Assembly: GCA_964531455.1 (NCBI GenBank)
Contig: CAZHFZ010000017.1
Span: 1 to 64,000, forward strand
Origin: Ga0077527 sp964531455
GTDB lineage: Bacteria; Pseudomonadota; Gammaproteobacteria; Burkholderiales; SG8-41
Length of the DNA: 64,000 bases
Direction: 5' to 3'
In this document: piece after piece, positions 32,846 to 42,009 of the stretch
How the letters are laid out: each line of letters opens with the position of its first letter
Position numbering within the stretch: the first letter of the stretch is position 1
Notes under the pieces: model-generated
What the model saw: only the letters and a program-made list of their open reading frames with translations
The model's database searches: none
Told to the model about the DNA's origin: nothing
Position numbers and translations under genes: made by a program

Positions 32846-35800
32846 ATGCCTACCCCGCTCGCTCCGCCACTGTCCTGGGTCAAACCCGAGGTCGACTTCG
32901 CACTCAAGTCAGTCCGCGACAACATCGCCCAGTTTCTCGCCAGGCCCGAAGAAGTGGCACTGCTCGAGCAATGCCCGCAACGGCTGCATCAGGTCACGGG
33001 CGCGCTGAATATTCTCGGCCTGAGCGGCGTGGTCGGCGTCTGCGAATCAATGGAGCGTGCGTTCTCCGGCGTCAGCGCGGAGCCGCGCAAGTCCGCCGTC
33101 GGAACACTTGACCGCGCAGTACTGGCGCTGAAGGAGTTCATCGACGGACTGGCCAAGGGCGAGGCCAATGCACCGATCAAGCTGTATCCGGTATATCGAG
33201 AAGTATCTTCTCTGCATGGCCGGCAGGACGTGTCGGAGAAAGACCTGTTTTTTCCGGACCTCTCACCCGCCGCACCGGCGCATCCCGCAGCAGCCACGGT
33301 ACCGTTACAAAAGCTGCCGGCGACATTGACCGGACAGCGTTCGCGTTTCCAGCGCGGCCTGCTTTCCGTGCTGCGCGACCCGACAAACCGGGAGGGACTG
33401 AAAGACATGCGTCAGGCGCTGGAAACGCTGGACATGATCGCTGCACAGCTGCCGCCGCCACGTTCGCTGTGGTGGGCCGCAACCGGCCTGATCGACGGAT
33501 TGTTGCATGCGGATCCGAAAGACTCATGGGCCGCGGCTGCAAAAGCGCTGTGCGCCAAGCTTGATCTGCGCATGCGCGACCTCGCCAAGGGAAGCATCCC
33601 GGAGCAAGACCAGATTCTGCGCGACGTGCTGTTTGCCATTGGAAAAAGCAAAGTGGCCACGACACGCACCCGCGATATCCGTCAGTTGTATCAGCTCGAC
33701 AGCCTGTTTCCGGAACCGGATCTGCCCGGCCTGATGGAATTCGACCTGGATTGGCTCGGACCGGCGCTCAGCGACGTGCGTACGCGTGTGCAGGCGGTCA
33801 AGGATTTATGGGTGGCCTATGTTTCGGGAGACACCAGCGCGCTGCCCCGGCTGCGTGATTCCCTCACCGCGCTGAAAGACAAGATTCACGATCTCGGCAA
33901 TATCCAGATGATTCGCATGGTTGATGTCGTGGCGATGGTGTCGACGCGCCTGCCGAATCCGTACCCGCGGCAAAGCCAGCTGATGATCACTGAAATGGCA
34001 TCGGCCTTCCTGCTGATCGAGAACATCGTCGAAAACTTCACCGATACGCCGCCGGACCTCGGCACACAAGTCGAGATCATGGGGGGCTGGCTGCTTGATG
34101 CCGTAAAGGGAAAATCGGGCGGAACGATACCGGAAGGCTTGCGCGAGGACCTCAGCCAGGAGGTCAGCCGCCTGAAACTGCAGACCCAGGTGGCGCGTGA
34201 AATCCACAGCAACCTGCAACAGGTGGAACAGGTGTTGGACAGCTACGCCCGTGACCGTTCGCGTGTTTCAACACTGCCCACTCTGTCGCCGCTGCTCAAA
34301 CAAATACATGGCGCGCTGTCCATCCTCGGATTCGACCGTGCTGCGGAGGTGCAGTCGCAATGCAACCGGCTGGTCACGCGCTGCGCCCAGTCGGATCCGG
34401 CATGGACCGAAAATGATCTGGAAACGGTCGTCGAAGGACTGACGAGCCTTGGTTTTTTTCTGGACCCCTGCCTGCGTGGACTGCCCCCCGCAGAACACGC
34501 ACTGGACGTGTTTTTCGAGCGCCTTGCTGCGCGCAATGCACCACAACAGCAACCCGTTTCCAAAGCCGCTGCAGAAATCCCCGCTGTGCCGGCGCTGGCG
34601 CCGACAGTTGCTGCTGGAGCACCGCTTGCAGCATCCAGGCCGGTGCAGACATCGGCTGATGACGAACTGCTGGGGGTGTTTCTCGAAGAAGCGCAAAGCG
34701 TGTTCACCGACATCACCACAGCACTGCCGGTGTGTCGCAGCAATCCCGCCGAAACCGAAGCACTGATCACCATCCGCCGCGGCTTCCACACGCTAAAGGG
34801 CAGCGGTCGCATGGTGGGCCTCGATGCCCTGGGCGAAGTCGCCTGGGCTGTCGAGCGGGTGATGAACCGCTGGCTGGATCAGCACTGGCCCGCAACACCT
34901 GCACTGCTCGAACTGATCGAATCGGCAACCCAGGCCTTGACCGACTGGACCCGTGCCATCCCGGAAAATCAACCCGTTGCGATTGACGGCCAGCACCTGA
35001 TCGAAATGGCCGCGGCACTGCAAACCGCGCCGCAACCGGCTGCACCACCCTTGCCGGCAGGCAATCCGGATGAAGTTTGTCTCGGCAACATCCGCATCTC
35101 GCGGACCTTCTTCGACATTTATCGCAAAGAGGCGCAACAACACATTACGGTTCTTGGCGCCGAAATACAGGCACTGTGCGATGCGCCGGGACGCACAGCC
35201 ACCGACGCACTGGAAATCGCCGCGCATACGCTCGCCAGCATTTCGCGTACCGCAGGGCTGTCATCACCGGCCGATCTGGCCATGCGTATCGAGCAATGTC
35301 TGCCCCAGGCCCGTCTGCTCACCAACGAAGCCGACCTGCAGCTGTTGCGGGAGGCCGTCGCAAAACTGCGCGAGATGCTCGACGACATCGCACAGCAACA
35401 GGAACCCCGCCTCGCTGATGCAATGATCACCGATCTGGACGCACTCAACCGGCGCCTGCAGTCGGCACCCACCCCGGCGCAACCACTTGCTGCATTCGTT
35501 CGCGAAACTCCCGTCCCCGCCGCCGGGGCCGTAATTGAACCTGTAGACGACGCAGCACTGGTGCAGGCCGCCGCAGCACTGACCGCGCAGGACCAGCGCC
35601 TGATCCACGACGACATTGATGCCGAACTGCTGCCGATGTTCCTCGACGAGGCGCAGGAACTGCTTCCGCAGATCAGCCGCGACCTCCGCGCTTGGCGCGA
35701 AACCCCGGCCGATCGCCAGATACAGCTGCTCCTGCAACGCGCACTGCATACACTGAAAGGCAGCGCACGCATGGCCGGTGCCATGCGTCTGGGCGAACTC

Positions 35801-37858
35801 GCGCACCTGATGGAAAGCCGTGTCGAGACCGTGGTCGCCGGGGGCGATCCTGTATCCGCCCAGTTTGAAGATCTTGAAAACCATGTGGACCGCCTGGCCG
35901 ACAGCATCGAGAGCCTGCAGGCGCTGGATCTGTCCAATGTCGACTCTACCGCCGTCAGCGCAGAAAACACTGTTCCTGCACCCGCCATCGCCCGGGCCAT
36001 GCGGCCCGAATCCACGCCGCAAACGGCGGCTGCGCTGCGCATCCAAGCAGACGCGCTCGACCGCCTGATCAACGATGCCGGTGAAGTCGGTATTGCGCGG
36101 TCCCGCATTGAAGGCGAGCTGCGCAACGTCCGCCAGTCGCTGGGTGAACTCAACGACAGCATGGCCCGTTTGAGAAACCAGCTGCGCGAAATGGAACTGC
36201 AGGCCGACAGCCAGATGCAATCACGCCGTTCGGTCGTCGCTGCAGATCGTCCCGAATTCGATCCGCTGGAATTCGACCGCTATACCCGACTGCAGGAACT
36301 GACGCGCATGATGGCGGAGAGTCTGCACGACCTTTCAACAGTACAGCAGACGTTGCAGCGCAACCTCGGCGAGATTGATTCCGCCGTGCTGCACCAGGCC
36401 CGTGTCGGCCGTGAACTGCAGCAAGGCCTGATGCGCACACGCACCGTCCCGTTCGCAAACCTTGAAGGGCGCCTTTACCGCATCGCACGGCAGACCGCAC
36501 GCGACCTGGACAAGAAAATCCAGCTTGATATCAGCGACAGTCACATTGAACTTGACCGCAGCGTGCTTGAACGCATCAGCGCTCCGCTTGAACACCTGCT
36601 GCGCAACGCGATTGGTCACGGCATCGAATCACCGGATACGCGCCGCGCCGCCGGAAAACCCGAAGCCGGCGAAATTTCGATCGCCCTGCGCCAGGAAAGC
36701 AACGAGATTGCGATCATCATCAGCGACGACGGCACCGGCCTTGATCTTGAAAAGCTCCGTACCCGCGGCATCGAGAAAGGTCTGATTGATCCCGCCGCGG
36801 AATTATCTTCCGGCGAAATCGGCGCACTGATTTTCGCCCCGGGCGTCTCCACGGCCAGTGCCGTGACAGAACTCGCCGGACGCGGCGTCGGCATGGATGT
36901 CGTGCGCAGCGAAATCACCGCCATCGGCGGCCACATCGACACCAGTACGGCCAGCGGCAAGGGCACCACCTTCAGCATCTTCCTGCCGCTGACACTGGCG
37001 GTCGCCCAGGCCGTTCTGGTACGCGCCGGCTCCGGCATTTTCGCGATCTCGTCATCCATGGTCGAACAGGTCATCCGCGTGCAACCTGATGCACTCGACA
37101 GCGTACGCCGCGAAGGTCGGGTCCGCCATCGCGACAACGATTACCCGCTGCACGCGCTGAGCACACTGCTCGGCGAACGCGCGGCCCCGGCGGCACAGGG
37201 ATACAGCACATTGCTGCTGTTACGCAGCGGTCTGCAGCGCATCGCGTTGCAGGTTGATGAGCTGTTGCGCAATCAGGAGATCGTCGTCAAACACCTGAGC
37301 CCGCAACTGGCTCGCGTGCCGGGCGTCACCGGAGCAACGGTACTCGGCGATGGCCGTGTGGTGCTGATCATCAATCCGGTACCATTGACGCTGCGCGCCA
37401 CCCCAGCCTTGCGCGCCGTTGAAGCCGAACCGGAAATTTCTGTAGTCGCAACTGCACCGACCGTCATGGTGGTCGATGATTCGCTGACAGTACGCAAGAT
37501 CACCAGCCGCCTGCTGGAACGCGAGGGGTATCAGGTGCTGACCGCCAAGGACGGCATCGATGCGCTGGAACAAATGAAGAAGCACCTGCCTGACCTGATG
37601 CTGGTGGATATCGAGATGCCGCGGATGGACGGCTTCGAACTGTCGTCGCGCGTGCGTCAGGACTCCCGTTCGGCCGGCGTGCCCATTGTCATCATTTCAT
37701 CGCGCACCGCTGAAAAACATCGCAGCCGGGCTGAGCAGATCGGCGTCAACGCTTTCCTCGGCAAACCGTATCAGGAGGCCGAACTGCTGGCACAGCTGGC
37801 CACCTATGTACCGCAGCGTGCCGAAGATGAGCATCATCCAGTCGCCGCCGCAGCGTAA
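32846..37858 (+). CDS. chpA: Hybrid chemosensory histidine kinase ChpA/PilL
   Basis: The 1670-residue protein is a CheA-like hybrid. Canonical histidine phosphotransfer motifs are HTLKGSGRMVG (about residue 649) and HTLKGSARMAG (about 969), with degenerate Hpt-like units earlier (for example LKQIHGALSILGFDRA). A dimerisation coiled region precedes the ATPase N box LEHLLRNAIGHGIESPDTRR (about 1250); GRGVGMDVVRSEI and GKGTTFSIFLPLTLA follow, then a CheW-like domain. A C-terminal receiver (about 1540-1650) has VMVVDDSLTVRK, the Asp in MLVDIEMPRMDG and LGKPYQEAE. It phosphorylates PilG and PilH. The layout matches Pseudomonas ChpA, somewhat shorter. A chpB methylesterase is not found after it. 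Confidence 0.93.
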   Translation: MPTPLAPPLSWVKPEVDFALKSVRDNIAQFLARPEEVALLEQCPQRLHQVTGALNILGLSGVVGVCESMERAFSGVSAEPRKSAVGTLDRAVLALKEFIDGLAKGEANAPIKLYPVYREVSSLHGRQDVSEKDLFFPDLSPAAPAHPAAATVPLQKLPATLTGQRSRFQRGLLSVLRDPTNREGLKDMRQALETLDMIAAQLPPPRSLWWAATGLIDGLLHADPKDSWAAAAKALCAKLDLRMRDLAKGSIPEQDQILRDVLFAIGKSKVATTRTRDIRQLYQLDSLFPEPDLPGLMEFDLDWLGPALSDVRTRVQAVKDLWVAYVSGDTSALPRLRDSLTALKDKIHDLGNIQMIRMVDVVAMVSTRLPNPYPRQSQLMITEMASAFLLIENIVENFTDTPPDLGTQVEIMGGWLLDAVKGKSGGTIPEGLREDLSQEVSRLKLQTQVAREIHSNLQQVEQVLDSYARDRSRVSTLPTLSPLLKQIHGALSILGFDRAAEVQSQCNRLVTRCAQSDPAWTENDLETVVEGLTSLGFFLDPCLRGLPPAEHALDVFFERLAARNAPQQQPVSKAAAEIPAVPALAPTVAAGAPLAASRPVQTSADDELLGVFLEEAQSVFTDITTALPVCRSNPAETEALITIRRGFHTLKGSGRMVGLDALGEVAWAVERVMNRWLDQHWPATPALLELIESATQALTDWTRAIPENQPVAIDGQHLIEMAAALQTAPQPAAPPLPAGNPDEVCLGNIRISRTFFDIYRKEAQQHITVLGAEIQALCDAPGRTATDALEIAAHTLASISRTAGLSSPADLAMRIEQCLPQARLLTNEADLQLLREAVAKLREMLDDIAQQQEPRLADAMITDLDALNRRLQSAPTPAQPLAAFVRETPVPAAGAVIEPVDDAALVQAAAALTAQDQRLIHDDIDAELLPMFLDEAQELLPQISRDLRAWRETPADRQIQLLLQRALHTLKGSARMAGAMRLGELAHLMESRVETVVAGGDPVSAQFEDLENHVDRLADSIESLQALDLSNVDSTAVSAENTVPAPAIARAMRPESTPQTAAALRIQADALDRLINDAGEVGIARSRIEGELRNVRQSLGELNDSMARLRNQLREMELQADSQMQSRRSVVAADRPEFDPLEFDRYTRLQELTRMMAESLHDLSTVQQTLQRNLGEIDSAVLHQARVGRELQQGLMRTRTVPFANLEGRLYRIARQTARDLDKKIQLDISDSHIELDRSVLERISAPLEHLLRNAIGHGIESPDTRRAAGKPEAGEISIALRQESNEIAIIISDDGTGLDLEKLRTRGIEKGLIDPAAELSSGEIGALIFAPGVSTASAVTELAGRGVGMDVVRSEITAIGGHIDTSTASGKGTTFSIFLPLTLAVAQAVLVRAGSGIFAISSSMVEQVIRVQPDALDSVRREGRVRHRDNDYPLHALSTLLGERAAPAAQGYSTLLLLRSGLQRIALQVDELLRNQEIVVKHLSPQLARVPGVTGATVLGDGRVVLIINPVPLTLRATPALRAVEAEPEISVVATAPTVMVVDDSLTVRKITSRLLEREGYQVLTAKDGIDALEQMKKHLPDLMLVDIEMPRMDGFELSSRVRQDSRSAGVPIVIISSRTAEKHRSRAEQIGVNAFLGKPYQEAELLAQLATYVPQRAEDEHHPVAAAA

Positions 37859-37873
37859 TCGCAGCCAGCCTTC

Positions 37874-37895
37874 AAGTAATTGTTTTTATTGATTA
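37874..37895 (-). promoter_or_regulatory. AT-rich intercistronic motif, copy B
   Basis: On the minus strand the LeuD-like stop TAA is the first codon of TAATCAATAAAAACAATTAC, in the 34-bp convergent gap with chpA. The core AATAAAAACAA is the same as in the copies at 8171-8190, 45586-45597 and 51316-51334. The T-rich plus strand might also help end the chpA transcript, but there is no hairpin. Confidence 0.4.
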
Positions 37896-38393
37896 TTTTT
37901 TAGGGGCAATCAGCCCCTCCTGTTCCAGCAACTGATAGACGCCGCCGGCCTGCACCAGCGCCATCAACTGCGCCGGCAGAGGCTTGCCCTGCAGCGCCTT
38001 GCCGCGAGTGACGTTGCGCACCTGCGCAGTCTCAAATTCAACCTCGGCCTCCTCGCCTTCGGTGAACGCAGCATGAATACCCGGACACTCCAGCGCCGGA
38101 AACGCGAAGTTCACGCAGTTCCGCAGGAACAGACCGTTCAGCGATTCGGTAATCAGGCAGGCCAATCCAAGGTTTTTCAGCGAACGCGCAGCGGCTCGGC
38201 TTGAACCCATGCCGAAGTTGTTGCCGCCGATCAGGATGTCACCCTTCTGTACCTGCTGCGCCCAGCCGGGTCGATTGGCATGGAACACATACTGCGTTTG
38301 TTCCTCGTGTGTCAGATAGAAAGCTTTATTGGGCAGGATCAGGTCGGTGTTGATGTTGTCACCGACGATCCAGACGCGCCCTTTGAATTTCAT
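37893..38393 (-). CDS. Aconitase-superfamily dehydratase, small subunit (LeuD/DmdB-like)
   Basis: The 166-residue protein is taken from MKFKGRVWIVG. It is a swivelling domain of the isopropylmalate/homoaconitate/dimethylmaleate class: VGDNINTDLILPNKAF, GGNNFGMGSSRAAARSLKN (substrate-binding loop) and NCVNFAFPALECPGI. The length of about 165 residues fits the HacB/DmdB type, not the roughly 200-residue LeuD of leucine synthesis. It is the last gene of a run lyase-large subunit-small subunit, with a long hairpin element before it. Together with the large subunit it should hydrate or dehydrate a substituted malate-type acid. Confidence 0.85.
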   Translation of the reverse strand: MKFKGRVWIVGDNINTDLILPNKAFYLTHEEQTQYVFHANRPGWAQQVQKGDILIGGNNFGMGSSRAAARSLKNLGLACLITESLNGLFLRNCVNFAFPALECPGIHAAFTEGEEAEVEFETAQVRNVTRGKALQGKPLPAQLMALVQAGGVYQLLEQEGLIAPKK

Positions 38394-38420
38394 GATTGCA
38401 CCGCCACGGCAAAAGCATTT

Positions 38421-38521
38421 AACCGCCAAGACGCCAAGAGCGCCAAGGAGATCAAAAACAAAACACGAAGGCTTTTAATGCCTTTCGTTTTTCTTGGCGT
38501 TCTTGGCGTCTTGGCGGTAAA
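38421..38521. repeat. Long hairpin element, family 2, copy 1
   Basis: The 26-bp arms lie at 38422-38447 and 38493-38518 and differ at one position that still allows a G-T pair. Each arm is a run of the near 9-bp unit CGCCAAGA(C/G). The loop holds a second small stem (ACGAAGGC with GCCTTTCGT). It lies between the small and large subunit genes. Copies occur at 39829-39965 and probably inside the N gap at 51990-52089. Confidence 0.85.
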
Positions 38522-38532
38522 AAATGTTGTTC

Positions 38533-39780
38533 TCAATTCAAAAACTCCCGCGGGTCGGTGATGAAACCCGTCAATGCCGACGCCGCAACAGTAGCCGGAG
38601 ACGCCATCCACACCTGCGAACTTGGGTCCCCCATGCGGCCCTTGAAATTGCGCGTGCTTGAAGTAATGCAGACCTCATCAGGGCCGAGCACGCCCATATG
38701 GCCGCCACCACAGGCGCCGCAGGTCGGCGGCGCAATCATCGCGCCCGCCTCCAGCAATATCTGTATAGCACCACTGGCCACGGTATCGCGGTATACGGTC
38801 TGCGACGCCGGGGTGACGATAAAGCGCACGCCTGAAGCCACACGCCGCCCCTTGACCACCAGCGCTGCGAGTTCGATGTCGTCCTGGGTGCCGTTGGCGC
38901 ATGAACCGATATAGGCCTGGTCAATGCGGGTGCCCTTGGCCTGCCCCACCGGCTGCGAGTTGTTGACCACGCTGTCCGGCAGCGCTACCAGCGGCTCAAG
39001 GGCGGACAAATCCACTTTGCGTACTGCAAGGTATTTTGCATCGGCATCCGGTTTTACCGGAACAAACGGCGCCGGATTACGGGTACGCATCCATTCCTCC
39101 AGCGCAGCATCGGCCTCAAAGGTCGCAAATTCAGCTGACAGTTCCGCGGACATGGCTGTCAGCGTCTTGCGTGCATTTATCGACAGCGACGCCACGCCCG
39201 GACCGCCGTACTCGACGTTCATCGTTGCATGCGCACCGTGTACGCCGGCGATTTGCAAAAAGGCATCCTTGGCAGTGACTGCGGTCGGCAATTTGCCGGT
39301 CAGTTCGTAGCGCACCGTTTCGCCGCAGCGGAACCAAGTCTGCCCCTTGATCGCGGCATAAATGATGTCGGGACCGCCGACGCCACGAGCCAGGCAGTTG
39401 AACACGCCAGCGCTGCATGTGTGGGAATCGCTGCACAACAAAACAGAGCCCGGCATTGCATAACCGTAGTCCGCCACCAGTTGATGGCTGATGCCCTGGT
39501 TGTGACCGACATCATGAAAGCGCTTGATGCCGAACTTCTTGACGAAAGCGCGGCCGGTGACCTGCGCCGCAGCGGCCTGCTGGGTCGGCGCCGGCACGCG
39601 GTGATCGAAGGTGACCACGATCTTTTCGGGATCAGCCACTTTGAGAATGTCGCGCCAGTTGGTCGGCAGGAAGTTGTTGTCGAAAAGGATCACGGTGTCC
39701 ACATCGACCGTGACCACGTCGCCCGGCACCACGGCCTTGCGGCCGCTTTTGGTGGCAAGGATTTTTTCTGCGATGGTCAT
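38533..39780 (-). CDS. Aconitase-superfamily dehydratase, large subunit (LeuC/DmdA-like)
   Basis: The 415-residue protein is taken from MTIAEKILATKSGRK; an ATG two codons earlier is possible. It carries the [4Fe-4S] aconitase signatures: CSDSHTCSAGVFNCLARGVG, YIGSCANGTQDD and PPTCGACGGGHMGVL. The two-subunit form of about 415 plus 166 residues matches homoaconitase or dimethylmaleate hydratase types, not proteobacterial LeuC of about 465. No leuB or leuA is near. An isocitrate-lyase-family lyase gene lies upstream, so a hydratase-then-lyase route, as in 2,3-dimethylmalate breakdown, is plausible. Confidence 0.87.
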   Translation of the reverse strand: MTIAEKILATKSGRKAVVPGDVVTVDVDTVILFDNNFLPTNWRDILKVADPEKIVVTFDHRVPAPTQQAAAAQVTGRAFVKKFGIKRFHDVGHNQGISHQLVADYGYAMPGSVLLCSDSHTCSAGVFNCLARGVGGPDIIYAAIKGQTWFRCGETVRYELTGKLPTAVTAKDAFLQIAGVHGAHATMNVEYGGPGVASLSINARKTLTAMSAELSAEFATFEADAALEEWMRTRNPAPFVPVKPDADAKYLAVRKVDLSALEPLVALPDSVVNNSQPVGQAKGTRIDQAYIGSCANGTQDDIELAALVVKGRRVASGVRFIVTPASQTVYRDTVASGAIQILLEAGAMIAPPTCGACGGGHMGVLGPDEVCITSSTRNFKGRMGDPSSQVWMASPATVAASALTGFITDPREFLN

Positions 39781-39828
39781 GCCCATGATTCGAAGTCCTG
39801 TACAAGCCTAAAAGATGCAAACCCTTTT

Positions 39829-39965
39829 ACCGCCAAGACGCCAAGAGCGCCAAGAAAACCTGAAAACATCATGTTCAAACGCCGGGTGTTTACTGCAATT
39901 GGCAAGGCAGGCATTTCGAATTGATTTGATTTTGATCTTCTTGGCGCTCTTGGCGTCTTGGCGGT
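39829..39965. repeat. Long hairpin element, family 2, copy 2
   Basis: Perfect 26-bp arms (39829-39854 and 39940-39965), the same as copy 1, surround an 85-bp loop with unrelated sequence. An extra half-arm CTTGGCGGTT follows at 39979-39988. It lies between the dehydratase large subunit and the lyase gene, so both gaps of this operon hold a copy. Confidence 0.87.
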
Positions 39966-39994
39966 AACCGCTGTTGATCTTGGCGGTTAAAGAG

Positions 39995-40888
39995 TTACCC
40001 GCCCTTGTATTTCTCTTCCAGCTGATCAAGGAACTTCATGCCCATCAGGTCATTGATATCCTCAAAACCGACCTGAAGGTCGGTGCGCTCGACCACCTTG
40101 TTCTGACCGACCACTTCATCCTTGAACACCGCCAGCGCATTCATCATCCCGCGCACAGCAGCGGTGGTCAGCAGACGCGGATAACTCACTGCGGCGACGC
40201 CGATGTCCTGCAGCTGTTGCGGGCTCATCAGCGGCGTGGTCTTGCGCGGCCGCATGCCCAGCCCCATGTTGACGATCAGCGGCTTCGGCACGTTTTTCGC
40301 AACCTTGGCGATGTCCTCCTTCGACAGCAGCGCATCGGCATACATCACGTCGGCGCCGGCTTCGGCATACATATTCAGGCGGCGGATCGCCTCATCCACA
40401 CCGTGCGGGCCTGCGGCATCGGTGCGCGAGACGATGACAAAATCGTTGTCGCGGCGCGCATCGACGGCGGCCTTCACCTTCTGCACCATATCCTCGGCGG
40501 GGATGCAGGCCTTGCCGGCCATATGGCCGCAGCGCTTGGGCCAGACCTGGTCTTCGATCATCAGCGCGGCCATGCCGGCCTTTTCGAAGGCACGCACCAC
40601 GAAGTGCACAGTCATCGCATTGCCGTAACCGGTGTCGGCATCGGCGCGCAGCAGCAGATCCGAGCAGTCGGCGAGACGCCGCGCATTGTTGAGGTTCTCT
40701 TCGAAGGTCATCACGCCGCGATCGGCCCAGCCCATGCGGCTTTCGGAAACACCGGCGCCCGAAATCGACGCGGTCTTGAATCCCGCCTGTTCGACCAGTC
40801 TGACACTGTAGCCGTCGTAAACGCCGGGCTGGATCAGGATCTGCTTGCTGTATATCAATTCCTTGAACTGCTTGCCTTTGCTCATCAT
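39995..40888 (-). CDS. Isocitrate lyase/PEP mutase-family lyase (2,3-dimethylmalate lyase-like)
   Basis: The 297-residue protein is taken from the second ATG (MMSKGKQFKE), with GGAG at good spacing. The TIM-barrel shows SGAGVSESRMGWADRG, RADADTGYGNAM (metal-binding Asp), MIEDQVWPKRCGHMAGKA (the catalytic Cys loop KRCGH, as in methylisocitrate and dimethylmalate lyases) and SRTDAAGPHG. It should split a 2-hydroxy diacid into pyruvate (or glyoxylate) and a carboxylic acid. It is the first gene of the operon with the aconitase-type dehydratase subunits, whose hydrated product it may cleave. The substrate is unproven. Confidence 0.86.
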   Translation of the reverse strand: MMSKGKQFKELIYSKQILIQPGVYDGYSVRLVEQAGFKTASISGAGVSESRMGWADRGVMTFEENLNNARRLADCSDLLLRADADTGYGNAMTVHFVVRAFEKAGMAALMIEDQVWPKRCGHMAGKACIPAEDMVQKVKAAVDARRDNDFVIVSRTDAAGPHGVDEAIRRLNMYAEAGADVMYADALLSKEDIAKVAKNVPKPLIVNMGLGMRPRKTTPLMSPQQLQDIGVAAVSYPRLLTTAAVRGMMNALAVFKDEVVGQNKVVERTDLQVGFEDINDLMGMKFLDQLEEKYKGG

Positions 40889-41029
40889 GTGAAACTCCAT
40901 TCAGCGATGTTGTCGTGTGATTCTAGCAACCGATGGCGGACTGCTTGTGCAAGTTACCGGATCATGGACTTCCGCGAAGCAATCCTTGCAGCCCGGGGCT
41001 AGAATGCGTCCCAAATCCCGGAGGAACCC

Positions 41030-41965
41030 ATGCGCACCAGAACCAGTACTCAACTGCGCCAGTTGCTGCGCGGCGGCAAAACGCTCGTCAAACCCGGCGC
41101 CTACAACGCGCTGTCCGCCAAGATCATTGAAAAAGCCGGCTTCTCCTGCTGCGGCGTCACCGGTTACGGCGTGTCGGCCTCGCTGCTCGGCAAACCCGAT
41201 GTCGGCCTGATTACGCTCGACGAAATCGTGATGATTACCCGCTACATCGCCCGCGCCGTAAAAATTCCGGTCATCGCCGATGCCGATACCGGCTTCGGCA
41301 ATGCAATCAATGTCATGCGTACCGTGGAAGACTTCATCACCGCGGGTGCAGCAGCCATCCATATTGAAGACCAGGTCGCACCGAAGCGCTGCGGCCATGT
41401 CGCCGGCAAGCAGATCGTTGCCATGGAGGAAATGGTCGGCAAGCTGCGCGCCGCCGACCGCGTCCGCCGCGAACTGGATCCGGATTTTGTGCTGATTGCG
41501 CGCTGCGATGCCCGCGGCGTCGCCGGCGGCAGCGTCGATGAACTGATCCGCCGTGCCAATGCCTACCTCGAAGCCGGCGCCGACATGATTTTTCCGGAGG
41601 CGCTGACTTCGGAGGCTGAACTCGAACGCTGCGCCAAAGAGATCAAGGGGCCGCTGCATTTCAACCGCACCGGCGTATCACCACGCCTGCATGTGTCACG
41701 GTTGAATGAACTTGGCATCGCGATGGTGTCCAATGCCACAGGGTCGCTGCGCAGCGCCACGGTCGCAATGGTTGATTATTTTGAAGAATTCGCCAAAGAC
41801 GATGTCGAAGCCGTCAAACGTTTTGAAGCCCGCACCAAGGATCACCCGGCGGGCAACATGCACGCCTTCATCGGCTTTTCCGACATCAAAAAACTGGAAG
41901 AAGAATTTCTGCCCAGTGCGGATGTTCTGGCAAAGTACGAGGGTTCGGTGGGCTTTCAGCCCTGA
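41030..41965 (+). CDS. Isocitrate lyase/PEP mutase-family lyase, second copy
   Basis: The 311-residue protein starts after GGAGGA. Motifs: CGVTGYGVSASLLGKPDVG, DADTGFGNAINVMRT (metal site), IHIEDQVAPKRCGHVAGKQ (catalytic Cys) and LIARCDARGVAGGSVDE. It is related to the minus-strand lyase at 39995-40888, from which it is divergent across a 141-bp gap with no clear promoter. The two may act on related 2-hydroxy diacids or on different stereoisomers. A Bug receptor gene follows after 44 bp, so uptake and cleavage of the same acid is plausible. Oxaloacetate decarboxylase activity is an alternative but less likely given the Cys. Confidence 0.86.
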   Translation: MRTRTSTQLRQLLRGGKTLVKPGAYNALSAKIIEKAGFSCCGVTGYGVSASLLGKPDVGLITLDEIVMITRYIARAVKIPVIADADTGFGNAINVMRTVEDFITAGAAAIHIEDQVAPKRCGHVAGKQIVAMEEMVGKLRAADRVRRELDPDFVLIARCDARGVAGGSVDELIRRANAYLEAGADMIFPEALTSEAELERCAKEIKGPLHFNRTGVSPRLHVSRLNELGIAMVSNATGSLRSATVAMVDYFEEFAKDDVEAVKRFEARTKDHPAGNMHAFIGFSDIKKLEEEFLPSADVLAKYEGSVGFQP

Positions 41966-42009
41966 AATTTCAAGCAAAAATTACAAGCACAAACGAGGAA
42001 ACCGCCATC

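Noticed and set aside
35119..36220. Minus-strand frames of more than 300 codons inside chpA
   Set aside because: Antisense to a single, motif-rich chpA frame; low-complexity Ser/Arg composition.
37893..39780. leuC/leuD of leucine biosynthesis
   Set aside because: Subunit sizes fit the homoaconitase/dimethylmaleate hydratase type, leuA and leuB are absent, and lyase genes adjoin.
38421..39965. Possible CRISPR-like array from the repeated CGCCAAGA units
   Set aside because: The units are contiguous within hairpin arms, with no spacers and no cas genes.
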